DNA from: Phorcus lineatus
Taxonomy: Eukaryota > Mollusca > Gastropoda > Trochida > Trochidae
Direction: 5' to 3'
Assembly: GCA_921293015.1 (NCBI GenBank)
Contig: OV121091.1
Location: forward strand, 22,614,839 to 22,678,838
Length of the DNA: 64,000 bases
Shown here: positions 12,690-25,126 of the stretch, piece by piece
Layout of the letters: each line of letters opens with the position of its first letter
How positions within the stretch are numbered: position 1 is the stretch's first letter
Position numbers and translations under genes: made by a program
The notes under the pieces: model-generated
Database searches by the model: none
Told to the model about the DNA's origin: nothing
The model's input: the letters and a program-made list of their open reading frames with translations, nothing else

Positions 12690-14639
12690 CTGTACACGAG
12701 AATTCTAAGTTTCAGAATTGTGGGGTGTTATTTAGATATAACATGACAACTTGTAACAGTGTTATAGTAAAAATAGCATGTTCATGACCAATGTTTTGAA
12801 ATGGTAGTCTTAAAGAAAGAGCTTTAGAGTGGAATGATAAGAAAAGATACCAGTCTTACATGTACATGTGTATCTATTATTAACATACTCTACATTTCGG
12901 AGCTAATGCTTACTATATTTTTTTTAATTGATATTTTTTATCTTTTCAGTTGATAAAGACCTTTCACGCATATATCGTCATTGATATTTGGAATATTCAT
13001 CTAGTCTATAGTTTTGTAGATTGTTCGATTTTTCAAAAGGAAAGTTTAAGCATTTGGAACAACTCAAGCAAGAATAAAAGTTGTGACTTGATGTGTCTGA
13101 ATCTTATTCTTTGAATATAATATATATCAAAATATGATTTTAAAAAAGTGGAATAAATTAAAGGTTTTATTTCAACAAGTAAAAAGCTTTTTTATATTTA
13201 TTGTCATTTATGTACAGAATATCATAATGGCCGTTATTTGATTTTTTTTACCGAAACGTTCAATAACACACATAAACCATGCAAGTTCATGATAATATTT
13301 TATTTACTCAACATTTGAAATAATTTAGTCTCTTGTGTTCTTGTCAACTTAGCCTTACTTTTGAGAATGATAATTCATGTCAGAAATATTTCATCCTATA
13401 TGTTTAGTCGCAAACAGATGTTGCTACTGTGCTGTCTCTGTTGGAATATTTCTTGTATTTGGTTAATATGAGATGGATGTGTTAGCATTGTGCAACCATT
13501 ACACATACATATATATGTATATTAGATATGTGTGTGTTTGGTTAAATTCTCAAGAACACTTTTGCTTTTTGAGTTTTTTATCTTAACAAACGGGATAGTG
13601 TTATCAGCCAAACCTCTTCACCTACTCTTTAAGTATAAAATGTTGAAGTATATAATATTATGAAGAAAATGTGTTATGTTTTATAAGAAAATTACCATTA
13701 TAAGAACTAACGAATTTGAACACATATGATAACAGTATTATAACAATTTGCTTTCGTACATAATAAGATAACTGAAAATTGGAGAAACTTGGATTCTTTG
13801 CATCTTAAGTACATTTCTACATGTTTTCTCTTTTTTAACTATAGATGGACCTTTATTTCTAATGATTTTAGTATGTACTTTTAAAAATTAAAAACATCCG
13901 TTTCATTTCGGTTCCATACCACATGAATTATTGTGTCCTATGAGTCTACTTTAAATGCATAACCACGTGTCTGAATCCAGCCATCCCTTTTGGCATACAA
14001 CTGGCTTTTTAACCTTTTTATCTCAAATCTGAGTTTGCGAGAGCCTGATAAAACAGATTGTATGAGAAACTTTCATCTTGCTTGCTGAGCCATTAGCTAA
14101 ATGAGATATTGAATTCGTGCCTCTTGTGAAAGAATTGGGCTTAAACCGCCCAAGTCAAACTCAAATTCAATTTATCGCATTCAACTGCTACGGCTAACAC
14201 ATAGAACAATATAACAATAAGTTACCTGATTTTGAATGATAAAAAAACTTTAGAAGGACTGTATGAAACGTTACTTTTCTTATAAAAAAGAAACTCCAAA
14301 CATAATTGGTTTTTGCTTTCATAAACTCATCCATCTAAATGCAATAATAGATATTATACTTTAAAACACAGTAAGAGCCTTTCTTAATCTTTTCTGAATA
14401 CAGAAATTCGTCTAAAAGCACATTTTCATCTTCATCCTCATCTGAAAGTGAATTACCGTTTCAGTTTGATATTCCTAGTGAACAGTTAAACTTTTCATTT
14501 ATGCGGTATGCTTGTGAAAAGGTGTTGATAGGCAGTTAAAATTATAAGTATTTAGCAATCAATCTGGCATCAATAACATATAAATATGTAGATTTTGGAA
14601 AAGTCACAAAGAATTATGTTTGTTATTTTACTTTGTTCA

Positions 14640-15060
14640 AGTAAATGGGCTTCAATTATTCGTTTTTTAGATTGATGTCAACGTCACTCTTTTGCCTAGG
14701 CAAAAACATCTACTGAGTGTTCTTTTAAATAGCAGTACCACAACGTCATTGTGAAAGGGAATATCTCCTTCAAATGGAGCATCAAAGGATCTCGCCGATG
14801 CGAAAATCCAGCTTATCTTTAATGCCATATGATGTCAATGTCACATGAAGCCAACCGTTAAAGGATGCCCATTTACATTCTAAAGAGACAAACAATGGTT
14901 AGAAATAGTATCCTATACGTCTATGGTACCGTTAAAACCATCCTCTTCGATTCCTTGGAGGAACACTAGCTGACCATCCCTCTCTTGAGTTGTTCAGAGC
15001 ATTACAAATTAGATTAATATTGATAGCAAGCGCTTATGGTGCTCGAGGGATGTTTCTGGA
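14640..15060 (-). pseudogene. Block U coding relic, array copy I
   Basis: Reading the minus strand from 15060 down, one frame gives DGQLVFLQGIEEDG, then further on FEGDIPFHNDVVVLL, separated by several stops. These align with DGQPIFPKGHFEDALG and EEEFAFFNDVAMIV of copy III (35461-36543) in the same order and spacing. The copy has lost its frame in at least six places. Upstream is the Z promoter block at 18.56 kb and downstream the terminal exon at 12.63 kb. An acidic 41-codon stretch (SDEDEDENVLLDEF) follows on the same strand near 14455-14330 and may be the next part. No known family recognised. Confidence 0.5.
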
Positions 15061-15999
15061 TTAAGTAGCAATAGCTTGGTAGAATGGTAGCGATGGTGTA
15101 AAGATTACGTGGGCACATAACTTCTATAAATAGTAATAATACCATTTGCATTGCTAATTAATTGAAACCGTTAACAAAGACCTTACAGAAATTTCAATTT
15201 AAAATAAAATATATTTTTGTCTCGTATGATGATAAGGATGAGTTTGACATTTAGCATAAATGTGTATCAAAGTCTAGGGGGTTTGGTATAAAGTGTCGGC
15301 AACCTAACTGAAATCGGCCGAGAGAATATATTTTTAATGCATGCTTTACAGCGTATAGGAAACGCCCCAAGGCAAAGTCTAGTCCAGATTAATTTGCACT
15401 ACGTTTTATATTTCAATTATTGATAGGTGCCCAATGTTTACGGTCAAGGTTCTGGCTTCGACTCTCATCAGGGTTTCATATTTCAATCGACGTGAGAGAA
15501 CTGTTTATATAAGCCTAGGATTTTAGGTACACTAGTACCTTCCAATTCAGTGGAGTCCATAATAACATACTTTTAAATCCTGCAAAACTTAGTTAAGTGT
15601 GACAACATTAGTCTTACAAAGTTCAATAAACTGATTACGAAGCAATGTAATTAAGGAGGCATATATAGGTTTGTTTATTTCATCAGTTTATCTAATTTTG
15701 TACATTCACAGCAAATATGTTTCTAATAAAGGTTTAGACAAATTGAATGATTATTAATTGTTTACCTGCCTGCATTTCCCATAATATTATAACGAATCAT
15801 TTAACAATAATATCTTATGAATTCCATAATGTACTACTCGGTACAAATTACAAGACAAGAATAACATTATTTTCCATGTAGAAATTATAATCAATCTAAT
15901 GTTCACTGAAAGATTAGATTTTCGAAAAAAAAATTCAAAGATTGTTGTCTGACATTTGATCCCTTAAAAAATGCATAAGTTTCATGTTAATGTAATGAG
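15061..15999. other. Array copy I, unassigned
   Basis: No frame or repeat recognised. On the present model it lies in the intron or 5' part of minus-strand copy I. Confidence 0.4.
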
Positions 16000-16070
16000 T
16001 TTCTTTCTTTATTTCAGGTAAGTTCAGTCGTCAACTCTGCTTACGCTTTATGTATTTTCTAATAGGTAAG
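16000..16070 (+). promoter_or_regulatory. Fused acceptor-donor (recursive splice-like) site with 48-nt follow-on
   Basis: TTTCTTTCTTTATTTCAG is followed at once by GTAAGTTCAG (junction 16017/16018). A second donor, TAG/GTAAGT, follows exactly 48 nt later (16066). This is the form of a recursive splice site with a recursive exon. The same layout and the same 48-nt spacing recur at 59185. It lies on the plus strand, opposite to the array genes. Function is inference from motif only. Confidence 0.4.
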
Positions 16071-18189
16071 TTCATATTTCATGTTTTACTGCATCTTCTT
16101 GACAACACGCAGGAAGTAATGTAATATGAGGAATGAAGGAAAGAGAATCGTAATGCTATCTTAATAGCTATTAAAACTCACGTCTTGTTTTACGTTCAGC
16201 GTTATTAATGTTCTGTATCTGCAAATTACTCCCAATCGACCTATGAAGAAAATAAATCATTCAGTAACAGTGACGGTAACAATTTAATGGAATGTGTATT
16301 ATATGTATGAATTGTTTACTAATAAATAAATGTGCGTTTCACAGACTACCTGCATCTACATTGCAGCCCATTCACTTACTACGTAATTGAATTCCCGAGC
16401 TCTCTGCTCATCCATGCATTATTAATTAGAACCAATTATTCAATAAAATAATATGAAACCGAACATATACAATGAATGTTGCATAATAATGTAAATTTGT
16501 AGAGCCATAAATTTGACTATAAATCACCCTCAAATTACGAAACCATTTCGAGATACATGTAAAATGATGTGAGGGTAAGTAATTTTTCTCATTAATATTT
16601 TTCACAAAATGACAAAATGTGATATAATTACCTCTTAAAGAAAAACTAATTAAGACAATAAAGTGCCTTTCGGGCACAAATAAATTGAGTCAGAGACAAA
16701 AGTGGATAAATGAAAATATGCTTTCAAATAAGATGTCGAAGATCTTGCTTGTCTTGCTTTGTGATGCGGCTAACCTCAACCATACATAAAATCAAACGTC
16801 CTAATAGATTATGTTTAGTGATACAATGCACGTTTCTTTTACAAAGGATCAATCATCCCCATTAAGAATTTTTAGTCCATTTAACAGATGAAAAGTTGGG
16901 TACACAGAAGGTGTAATAAACTCATCATCAAGCGAAAAGAGTCTTATGATAATTAGCAAACACGATCGTTTCTCGATTATCAAATAAACGTTTAGGGACC
17001 TCATGGTAAAATATTGTTAATGTGGAAATACTTTCGATTGCGAGTACATGAATCAAATTTTTATTCATATTGCATTTATAAAGCATACTTGTTTGTAAGC
17101 AAAAATGGAAAACAGCTGCTAAAATTTCAAAAGCTTGTGCGTTACATCATTACAGTGTTATTGTTCAGTGATATATGAAGTATTGTCATGTGTTAGAAAA
17201 TAAGCTCAATTTGTGCAAGATTTGCCTGGCGGTTGTTATGGTTGACTTCATATGGATTGATTTAATTTCTAAATAATAGAACGTAAACCTGGAACCGTGC
17301 AATATATTACATGAAATCCTGTCAATGTATAAAGTCTGTACTGGAATAGATGGACGCATTTGTTTTGAACTTTCAAGTTGAACGTAAACCAAATACAAGG
17401 GCAAAGACGTTACTTAAAAACAGACAATCTATCATCAATTCTTGCATAAACCATTTAGAAATATTGTTCACGGCTTATAAGAAATAAGAAGTTTTGAATG
17501 CAGCATAAAATCTAAATTTGTGATTGCACTGCTGCAGAATGACAGCGAAATGTAATCGTTTAGTTAGCATTGATTGTAATCTGTAGGATACGGAAATATA
17601 CTCTTTAAACAGTATTTAACTTAAATGAGTAATATTCGTCTATAACTTCCATTTAATGTGCTTGTAACGTACATATGTTGGTACAGATTTCGGAAACGGA
17701 AAAATGGTGGACGTCATGACTTGACAAATTAAAGAAAGATAACTCTCATATGTTCTCAAGTAGAAATATCTAATGAATCGTACGCTTCGTTTATCATGAC
17801 TGCTGCAATCTGTCTTATCATACCAAGCATCATAAAAATGTATGTTGAACTCAACCTCTTAATATTATTAACTCTTAGACTGTGACGTGGTTGAATATTC
17901 ATCAGCTGTTCCTTTAAAAACACAATAATAAAGTTCTTTAAAAATCAATTAACCGTATGAAATGCAAATCGGTAATAAATAAGACTCTGGACACAAAAGC
18001 ATTTTTTTCAATCGAACATAAACTTGACATAAAAGGGAAAGCTCGTTAGATATCCATTAAATTATGATGATTATAGTGGCAGTAGCACTTACAGGATGAA
18101 AGAAGGTGCATTGGCTGAAGCTGCAGTATTTATTCCGATTGTTATATATGTAAAAGTAGCCGGTAGGGAATTAGTAGAACTTACACATG
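16071..18189. other. Array copy I, unassigned
   Basis: Several short frames (such as 83 codons at 16426-16677 minus) without family resemblance. Not assigned. Confidence 0.4.
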
Positions 18190-18395
18190 TACAAGTAGTA
18201 CTATACGTATTTGGGTAGAAACAACATTAGTAATAGCAGTGGTAGAAGAAGTAGTAGTTCAAGTATTTGTAACGGTTGCAGTATACGTAGTTGTTTTTGC
18301 AGTAGAAATAGCAGTGTTGGTTATAGTAGGAGTAGCAATAGTAGTAGCAGTAGTAGTTGTAGTAGTTTATCTCGTAGTAGTAGAGGCGGTAGTTA
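18190..18395. repeat. Degenerate GTA-trinucleotide microsatellite, copy I
   Basis: Imperfect GTA/GCA/ATA triplets over about 200 bp. It opens two long low-complexity frames (Ser-rich and Val-rich) that are artefacts. Equivalent tracts lie at 27455-27540 and 38984-39310, always just on the low side of block Z. Confidence 0.9.
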
Positions 18396-18562
18396 ATTGG
18401 ATTTGGTTCTCAATCGTTATGTTGCAAATGCTGTCTTGGTACTTCTATGTAACTCTAATAATCTACAGCAAAGAAAGATTATTTCCCTCTGCTTGCCGTC
18501 ACTAATCAGTGCTATGTTGCTTGCACTGGATTACTCCAGAATCTACTTATTATATTACCCTC

Positions 18563-18715
18563 TATAAATACTTTGGTGAACCAGTGGTAGTGAGTGTCTC
18601 CCGACAAATACCAAATCAATTAAATGCAATTATTGGATAGACTATGTCTTTAATCGTATAACGTTATCAAATTATTTCGTCAGCTAGATAATTACGTTAT
18701 GCTCTCTTTCCTTGT
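18563..18715 (-). promoter_or_regulatory. Block Z: TATA-type promoter candidate, array copy I
   Basis: On the minus strand the order is ATTGCATTTAATTGATTTGG, GAGACACTCA, GGTTCACCAAAG, then TATTTATA (18563-18570). The same string with a TATA box is at 39507-39660, and a third copy at 27615-27740 has lost the TATA. Conservation runs about 150 bp upstream of the TATA, as expected of a core plus proximal promoter, and continues about 70 bp downstream (TAGCACTGATTAGTGAC). The coding relic U and last exon Y lie downstream on the same strand. Promoter role is inferred. Confidence 0.5.
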
Positions 18716-20960
18716 TTCCACATCCCGTTTTCTATTGTTATTGTTTTTTTCACCTAACACTGCACAGCATAGTTTTTAACTTTGAGACAAAACATGCAGT
18801 AAAACATCAGTTGTATGTGCATACAAGATTATATAGTGTGCATGCCTTACCTACACTGTATATGTTGAATGTAAGTTATAAGCAATGAAAGAAAAAATTC
18901 AAAGCCAAGCATTGTTAGACATCGGAATCTTTGTTATATTTGACATTAAAGCGAATTAGATCATTTATGATCTTCTTTGCAATATTTGATATAAAAATGT
19001 GACCTGAGTTTGACTTAAGTTTGTGCAGATTTAAAAGTTATCATTGTTTGTTTTAATCCGAATTTGTTCGAAAAGGATAGCATATAAGTTTTATTATCAA
19101 ACATCAAAAATGTATCAAGTCAATGAATTTATTTCATGATTAAAGACTAAAATGAAGTCCCAACTTACTGACATTCGTACCGATGTTAAACCCACTGACA
19201 AAGCGACAGCGCTCAACACTGAAAGAATCTTGAGTGTCACAGAACTGATTGAAACTGATGAAATAAATGGCCAATATTGAAATCCTCGCCAATAACGAAG
19301 ACTTAGAATTACTTACGGTCCAGACGCTTAAAGGCGTATTCTATTCAGCTTTATTACGTTATTGGATTTAGATTATCTGATTCACGACTAACTGCGATTT
19401 CAGACATTTCTTTAAGTCACACACGTGTTAAGGAAGTTCCAGTAAAGTCATGTTTTGAACTTGACGGCTAATGATTCATGCCATATTATCACTGTGGTAA
19501 ATTTTGAACTGCACACTTCTCATGAATTTACATGATTCATATATAATGCTAGCAAATAGTAATACGTATCTTTGATCAGTAAAATGTTTTGAAATTGGTT
19601 AGAGGTCGAAGATCATCATGTTTTGTTTGGGAAACGAAAAAACATGTCATGTTTGGTGTGATTAAGGATTACTTGGAATAATAGTTATGTCTTGTATCTT
19701 GTACTCATTCATTCTACCTACATGTATAATAAAATATACTAAAATTTAGGAAAATCGTAATTTTGAAAATCTGTCTGATCTATTTCTTCTTGCAAAATTT
19801 GGGAAAATTGCAGTATCCACCTGAAACTCTAATGATAAATGCTGATGAAAGCAGAATGATTAATTTAAACATGGACATGGTGCAAAAGAAGTTTTGCAAT
19901 TGGTGTCTAAACGAAACCCGAATTACATGATATTTGCATTGAGATGCCCACTATATGAACAAATTTTCGGTATGCAGCTGTACTGAGCCTTCTTTCTGTT
20001 ATACTTTCTCTTTTGATAATGTAATACATGTAAGTCGTGCTATAAGAGTATTCAAGAGTAAAGGCGCTAGGCATCATATAGCTTCAAGGATGGTCCAATG
20101 AAAGCCGTATGCAATGCTGAGGTCGACTTGGAGGCGACTTCAAAGTGATACAATGTGTAATTATCTTTAATAGATACATATAGTTATCCCCGTCCGGTCT
20201 TAAGGTTCCATGCGACATAAAAGCCATTGTAAATTGATGCGATAGGTTCGTAATTTAGATTTTCTTTTTAAATGTAACGTTGCATTGAAATATTTTGCAG
20301 AAAGAAATCTTGTGTTCCCAATGTTCAGTTAGAACTGTTCAGTATATAGAGAATCTCACCCAAGTGTCTTCTAATATCAAATATATCAACACGAGTTGAT
20401 AAAAGTTACAAATCATCTCATAACTGATAATTGTGCAATTATAATAATAATGATAAATCAGATGTTGATTACCTCTGTGTTAATCACTGTGCGTCAGTTT
20501 GTCAACCTGAATTTCGATTTTGTGATCCAAATTATATTTAAAATTATTATCAAATATTGTGTCAGAATACAAACTTATTTGCTTGACGCGTATCATTTTA
20601 AATTTCAACCTTCTATTAAATTGGTAAAAATAATTGTTAATGGTGAATTGTGTGTTGTTAATAACAGATGCCCTTGCAATAGATATCCGCTTTTTTAAAA
20701 ATATGATATGGACATTTCAGTCATAAACGCGTTTAATGATTTAATAGTTTTTATGCAACGTCAGCAACAACAGCAGGTTAAAATATCAATACAATTTGTT
20801 ACAATAAAATCTTGATGTTTTTATTCAAAGACTGCACGTTCTATGATTTGTATTGATTTGAATGAAAGAAAAGGTACATACTGTGTTGTATTTTGAAAGC
20901 TACAATGGCAGCTGCTAAATTCTCATGGAAATCAATAAAAAAATAACTCTTTACGTTTAG
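18716..20960. repeat. Array copy I, upstream shared blocks
   Basis: Three stretches find partners in the same order: 19220-19440 with 28410-28600 (GGTCCAGAC, TTATTGGATTTA), 20170-20330 with 40440-40585 (TTGATGCGA, GTTGCATTG), and 20830-20960 with 29120-29290 (GCAGCTGCTAAATTCTCATG). The sequence between them is diverged and holds no frame I can assign. Confidence 0.55.
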
Positions 20961-22599
20961 TCTTACTTCAGCAAAATGTGTTTTCTGAAACACTTTAGCT
21001 CAACAAAATATTAATGTTTATACTTCTTGTATTTACTGTTTGTCTTGGATATATTGAAGGGAAAAAAATATATAAAATATTCCTTTGCTGTTGTCACCAA
21101 CTAAATGAGTTGAAGTGATTTGGGTTTTAACGCCGCTATCAGGAGTATTTCACTTGTAACCGGCTGCTAGTGTTATTGCAGGGAGATACAGTTACATTAC
21201 CAAAGAACCCACTTCAATGAAAAATATCAATACAAACACCACAAGGTTGTTTTTCTACAACTCTGCTTTATTTCATTGAAGATAATATCAACAAAGACAA
21301 ATTTGTTTTCGTTAACTTTGGGTGACACTCGGCTCGAAATTGTTACAGTGTCATACAAACATTAACACCTTCACTGACTACCTAATGTCTATGTAATAGA
21401 TAACGCAACACGAGCAGCCATGTACAACTGTTCTAAGGCTTGCATAACAGCTGAAACTAGGCGCTGAAAATATTTATAGACAAAACCAATGCTATCACAA
21501 GCTGAATGATCTTTAATCCCCGACGTCGATCTGACGTCTTTTCAATGTTGATACACCGTCATGGCTTCGACGTTGAACAGACGTCGTCGTCGTCGTAATT
21601 TTAAAATCCAATCACAATTCAACATGTTTATGATTGTTCATCTAACAGTCAAACAGAGTTTCATCTTGTCTAAAGAATGTAAATATTGTGTATCATACAT
21701 ACCAGAGGAGGGTGTTCTTTTTACCCAATCCGCTTCTCATGAATACAATATGTTTAAAACAACATTTAAAATTTTTTTTATTTCAATATTTTCCTGCTAT
21801 TTGATAATTAGAAGTGTATTATTTCTATTAATTGCTCTACATGTGATTTAAGCATATCAACTCTAGGTATAGGAATCTAATCATAATTCGCAATTTATAA
21901 AGTTGAAAGTTTTGTCCTAGTGTAACTGATAAGATTTATATATTACATGACCAAAGTGAATCTAAACGGGGACCTTACCTATACCAGCTAACAAAGTCAT
22001 GCGAGTTGACGGCAATGTTTACAGTTCAGATCAGATATTAATATATTTCTTTTAGTCATTATTTATTTTGCTGTTCTTGATAATGATGATTTTATCCGCT
22101 TATTATTTGCTTCTGATGGTCATCACCTTTAAATGATTCATGGATTTGCCTCAGGTTATGAATGATAATTACATATCTTATGTTAGGAACACTTGCTCGG
22201 ACATGCAACCTTGACCAAATAACTTGCATTCTTGTTTCGTGCTTTAATGGGTGTGTATGGCTAGCAAATAGGACTTTTATGTAAACAAAGGATTGTGACA
22301 TTTGAAATGTAATCGTTTAGGAAAATAAAAGAATCATAGAACCACCTGAGAAAAAAGCATAAGCCTTTGATAGCTCTCAACTGCATTTGAATTACAATCG
22401 TTATGGACTAGTTTACTTTGCTAGTTGAAGAGGAAAAACTATCATAAGAGTAGAAGCCAAACTAGAATCATTTTAGAATAATAATCTAAGAATTAGTTAT
22501 TATTGAATCAGATACAAAATGAATACTCGCGGTTAGTAATCATAGAAACAAAAAGATAAAAGGATTGAACGTGATAACATATGGCGTAGTTCAATTTAT
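20961..22599. other. Unassigned between array copies I and II
   Basis: A run of CGT triplets near 21580 and a 96-codon plus-strand frame (21561-21851) ending in a hydrophobic stretch. The frame start is the CGT run, so I do not call it a gene. Confidence 0.4.
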
Positions 22600-22810
22600 A
22601 TAGTTGAACATTTTGCAAAAAAGATCAGAACTATTAAGATCACAACATTAACATTTTGCAGGGAATGATCCGGTAAAAAATGGCACACTGCCCGGCTTCC
22701 CAGTTGCTTATTACGTTGCTGTACACTACAGTGTGGCCTCATAGCATTTTTAGACACTCAACCTATATGGAGACTTGATTTATCACGAGATATTTGGGTC
22801 ATAATAACGA
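22600..22810. repeat. Array block X, copy II
   Basis: Aligns with 31795-31960 (GATCAGAACTATTAAGATCACAACATTAAC against AATCAGAACTAGTATCAACCACAACGTTAAC, shown here only as landmarks) and with 10673-10770 around GACACTCAACCTATATGGAGACT. Confidence 0.6.
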
Positions 22811-23049
22811 AGGATAGATGAATAAGCTAGTTTAGTCATTGTTGGTCTTTTGTGCAAGAAAAGAGTAATTGAAATCACTCATGATGCATCCCTCGGAAGA
22901 AGGTTGATTTCAATCAGACTGAAGAGATTCTCATATTTGTAAAAAATGTAATTATAACGTTGAAAAGGAATAACTAATTATCTTACATCCATGATGTCTC
23001 ATCTATTCTCACCAATGACCTAACATCTTTTGTTAGACGTACACAATTA

Positions 23050-23140
23050 TTTGAGTGCTTGACAACGACATTAGAATCTATGTCGAAACGTCGCTTCCAC
23101 AGAATAAAGAAGTTGCTTATCCATAAAAATCGTTTTTATC
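23050..23140 (+). mobile_element. Penelope-like terminal fragment with hammerhead-like hairpin
   Basis: Reads TTGACAA, stem CGACAT (23066-23071), loop TAGAATCT, stem ATGTCG (23080-23085), AAACGTCGCT, then AATAAAGAAGTTGCTTATCC. The palindrome at 35850-36021 carries the same arrangement with stem CGGTAT/ATACCG, so two stem pairs differ but stay complementary while loop and flanks are constant. This fits the hammerhead-type motif known in Penelope-like retroelement terminal repeats, but core bases depart from CUGANGA, so an active ribozyme is unlikely. Confidence 0.5.
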
Positions 23141-23259
23141 CTTTATTTGAGTAAATGTTTAACATATGGATTTATTACGTAATGACATCGGTTAATAGGG
23201 CTGGTGACAAATATTCATATAATTTTTCCAATATATTACGCCCATATATAACGTGAGAA

Positions 23260-23470
23260 AAAAAGGGCGTTGCTGTTTCATAATCATAAAAACGTAATTA
23301 TTGATTCGGTCATGGAATATAATGCATTTCCTTTATGTCATGACAGTTGATGGCACAAAACATAAGATGTGAAGAATAACCTCATTATACAATCTTTATG
23401 CTCCAAAATCAATCATTGTGTATATGGTTATAGACGTCATTATTTATTTTAACTCATCGACAGCCTTGTA
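23260..23470. repeat. Array block B, copy II
   Basis: Aligns with 32335-32500 (GGGCGTTGCT, ATCATAAAAAC, TTGATGGCA, AAATCAAT). Non-coding in both. Confidence 0.5.
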
Positions 23471-23689
23471 GCCTCCACTTTAGTTCAACCACATGAATTA
23501 TGCTTTGATGATGTTTCAACTTGTTTGTTAGTCACAAGGTAAGACTCAAGGGTCCAACTACATACAGTCTACGAAGATGTTAACGGCACTCTGATTAAAA
23601 TCGACCGTGTTCCCAGGAATAGAAGTTTTTAAATATTGACTCTAGCGGAATTCATCTTTTCATGAAATTCTTTATATATTAAAACCTTT

Positions 23690-23750
23690 GAATTAAGACA
23701 GATGTTGAATAGGAATATATGACGGAGCTACCTCTGTTGGGAGAGAATGT
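23690..23750 (-). mobile_element. One end of a MITE-like inverted-repeat element
   Basis: TATGACGGAGCTACCTCTGTTGGGAGAGAATG with the inner ATTAAGACAG matches, in reverse complement, the left end of the element at 59969-60390. No second end was found nearby, so this is a solo end or truncated copy. Confidence 0.6.
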
Positions 23751-23910
23751 AAATATCATTGACCAAAATTCTTTGAGAAATCATAAACCTTCTTCAGCCA
23801 ATAAGTTCGCAAACCACATGCAACTTTCTTACCCTTACAAAGTGCCCGTTAACATAAGTTAACTCCGAGGAGTAAAAGGTTTTAAATATTGATATTGGTA
23901 TTGAACCGGG

Positions 23911-23964
23911 ATTCGTACATACTCTATCAGGAGTTTCCTAGCTTCCGATAGAGTATGTTCGAAT
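23911..23964. repeat. 18-bp inverted repeat
   Basis: Arms 23911-23928 and 23947-23964 pair with one mismatch (core ACATACTCTATC). Confidence 0.8.
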
Positions 23965-24199
23965 ATTCAAAACAATAGTCTGACCAATAACAACGCACAC
24001 TTACACCTTTAACAAGTCATGGATATTCTAAGCAAATCATCTTTAGAGCCACAATGGAGTCAAACTTATCTAAAGAAAAGGTCTAACCAAGCTTTGAGTA
24101 TTACCGGAACCGTTTCAATGCTCAATCGAATCCATTTTTACGGAAAGCGACGCTCATCATAGGTCAGTGACCAAACTTGCATGTCTTGCCTTGCTCGCT

Positions 24200-24397
24200 T
24201 TATCTGTTAGCGGGACCTGAATAATTGATGGAATTACAAGAAGCAGGCTTTTCATTACAAGATACCAGATACTTCTCGAGTAAATTGATACTTCTTCTCA
24301 GTCGATTAAGTAAAGAAAGACAAAAGTTGTGACGATGATTAATTTCTTGTAGCATGAGGTTGTTTGATACAAAGTCTAAATTGTCATTAATTTGTTT
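24200..24397 (-). pseudogene. Exon-like helical fragment, second locus of unit II
   Basis: A pyrimidine-rich acceptor (CCCCAACCCTTGCAG, AG at 24398-24399) opens a 65-codon frame to TAA at 24200. It predicts amphipathic helix, with LNRLRRSINLLEKYLVSC near the middle. The matching place in unit III (about 33280-33430 minus) reads KCINLLKRYLFSFTEN in a shorter frame. It is also loosely like the helical part of copy III (35.5 kb). This suggests each unit carries a further relic between blocks X and Y. No family recognised and no donor or first exon identified. Confidence 0.35.
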
Positions 24398-25126
24398 CTG
24401 CAAGGGTTGGGGTGTTATAAAGACCTCTTATCTGTAAATATTCTCATTACAGAGCATTTTTGTCTTGAATTGACTACACTTTCGTACTTAAGGTTGCTTG
24501 TATATGAAAAGGTATACGTAGTTTTTATATAAAAGCAAGAGCTATAAACACGGTTGACATTTGATGCTCAATTTTCCTACGATATTAGCTCCGATTATTA
24601 TTGCTAGATCAGTTTACATAAATTCACGCATCAGAATGGTTTGTTTTGGCAACTCATCTAATATGACTATTTTCATTAAAAAAATCCCTGTCATTTTACT
24701 AATGCCATAAATAAAGAATGTTGTTACCCTACAAATTTTCTTCCAAATTACTCTATTTTAAAAAAACCTAACCATGCAAGTATTGAAAACGTTATGCTAG
24801 AACTGTTCCATATGACAATTAATATCTTTCTGCTGTGTGTTGTTTCAAACATGTTGAGGCTGACATTTCAAGTATTCTTTTAGTACGGAGTGATTCTGTT
24901 AGCGTAGAGCAGCATCGTGTATAGGATGAGTTTGGATAATGTTAAACACACTGTGCTGTATCTAAACAAGGAGGGTGTTCCGTTTAAATGTATCTACTAT
25001 TTCTTTCTGTAAAAACTTATGTTGAAAATATTTAAAATGTATCAATACAGTAAGAATAATTAATATACTTGCCCAAAGAAACATCAGATATATAATCAGC
25101 TTTATGTACACATTTTTCATTAATGT
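24398..25126. other. Unassigned, with one array-shared stretch
   Basis: 24880-24960 (GCGTAGAGCAGCATCG, GTTTGGATAATG) pairs with 34060-34130 of unit III. Rest not assigned. Confidence 0.45.

Noticed and set aside
18211-18505. Ser-rich and Val-rich overlapping plus-strand frames
   Set aside because: They are translations of the GTA microsatellite in different phases.
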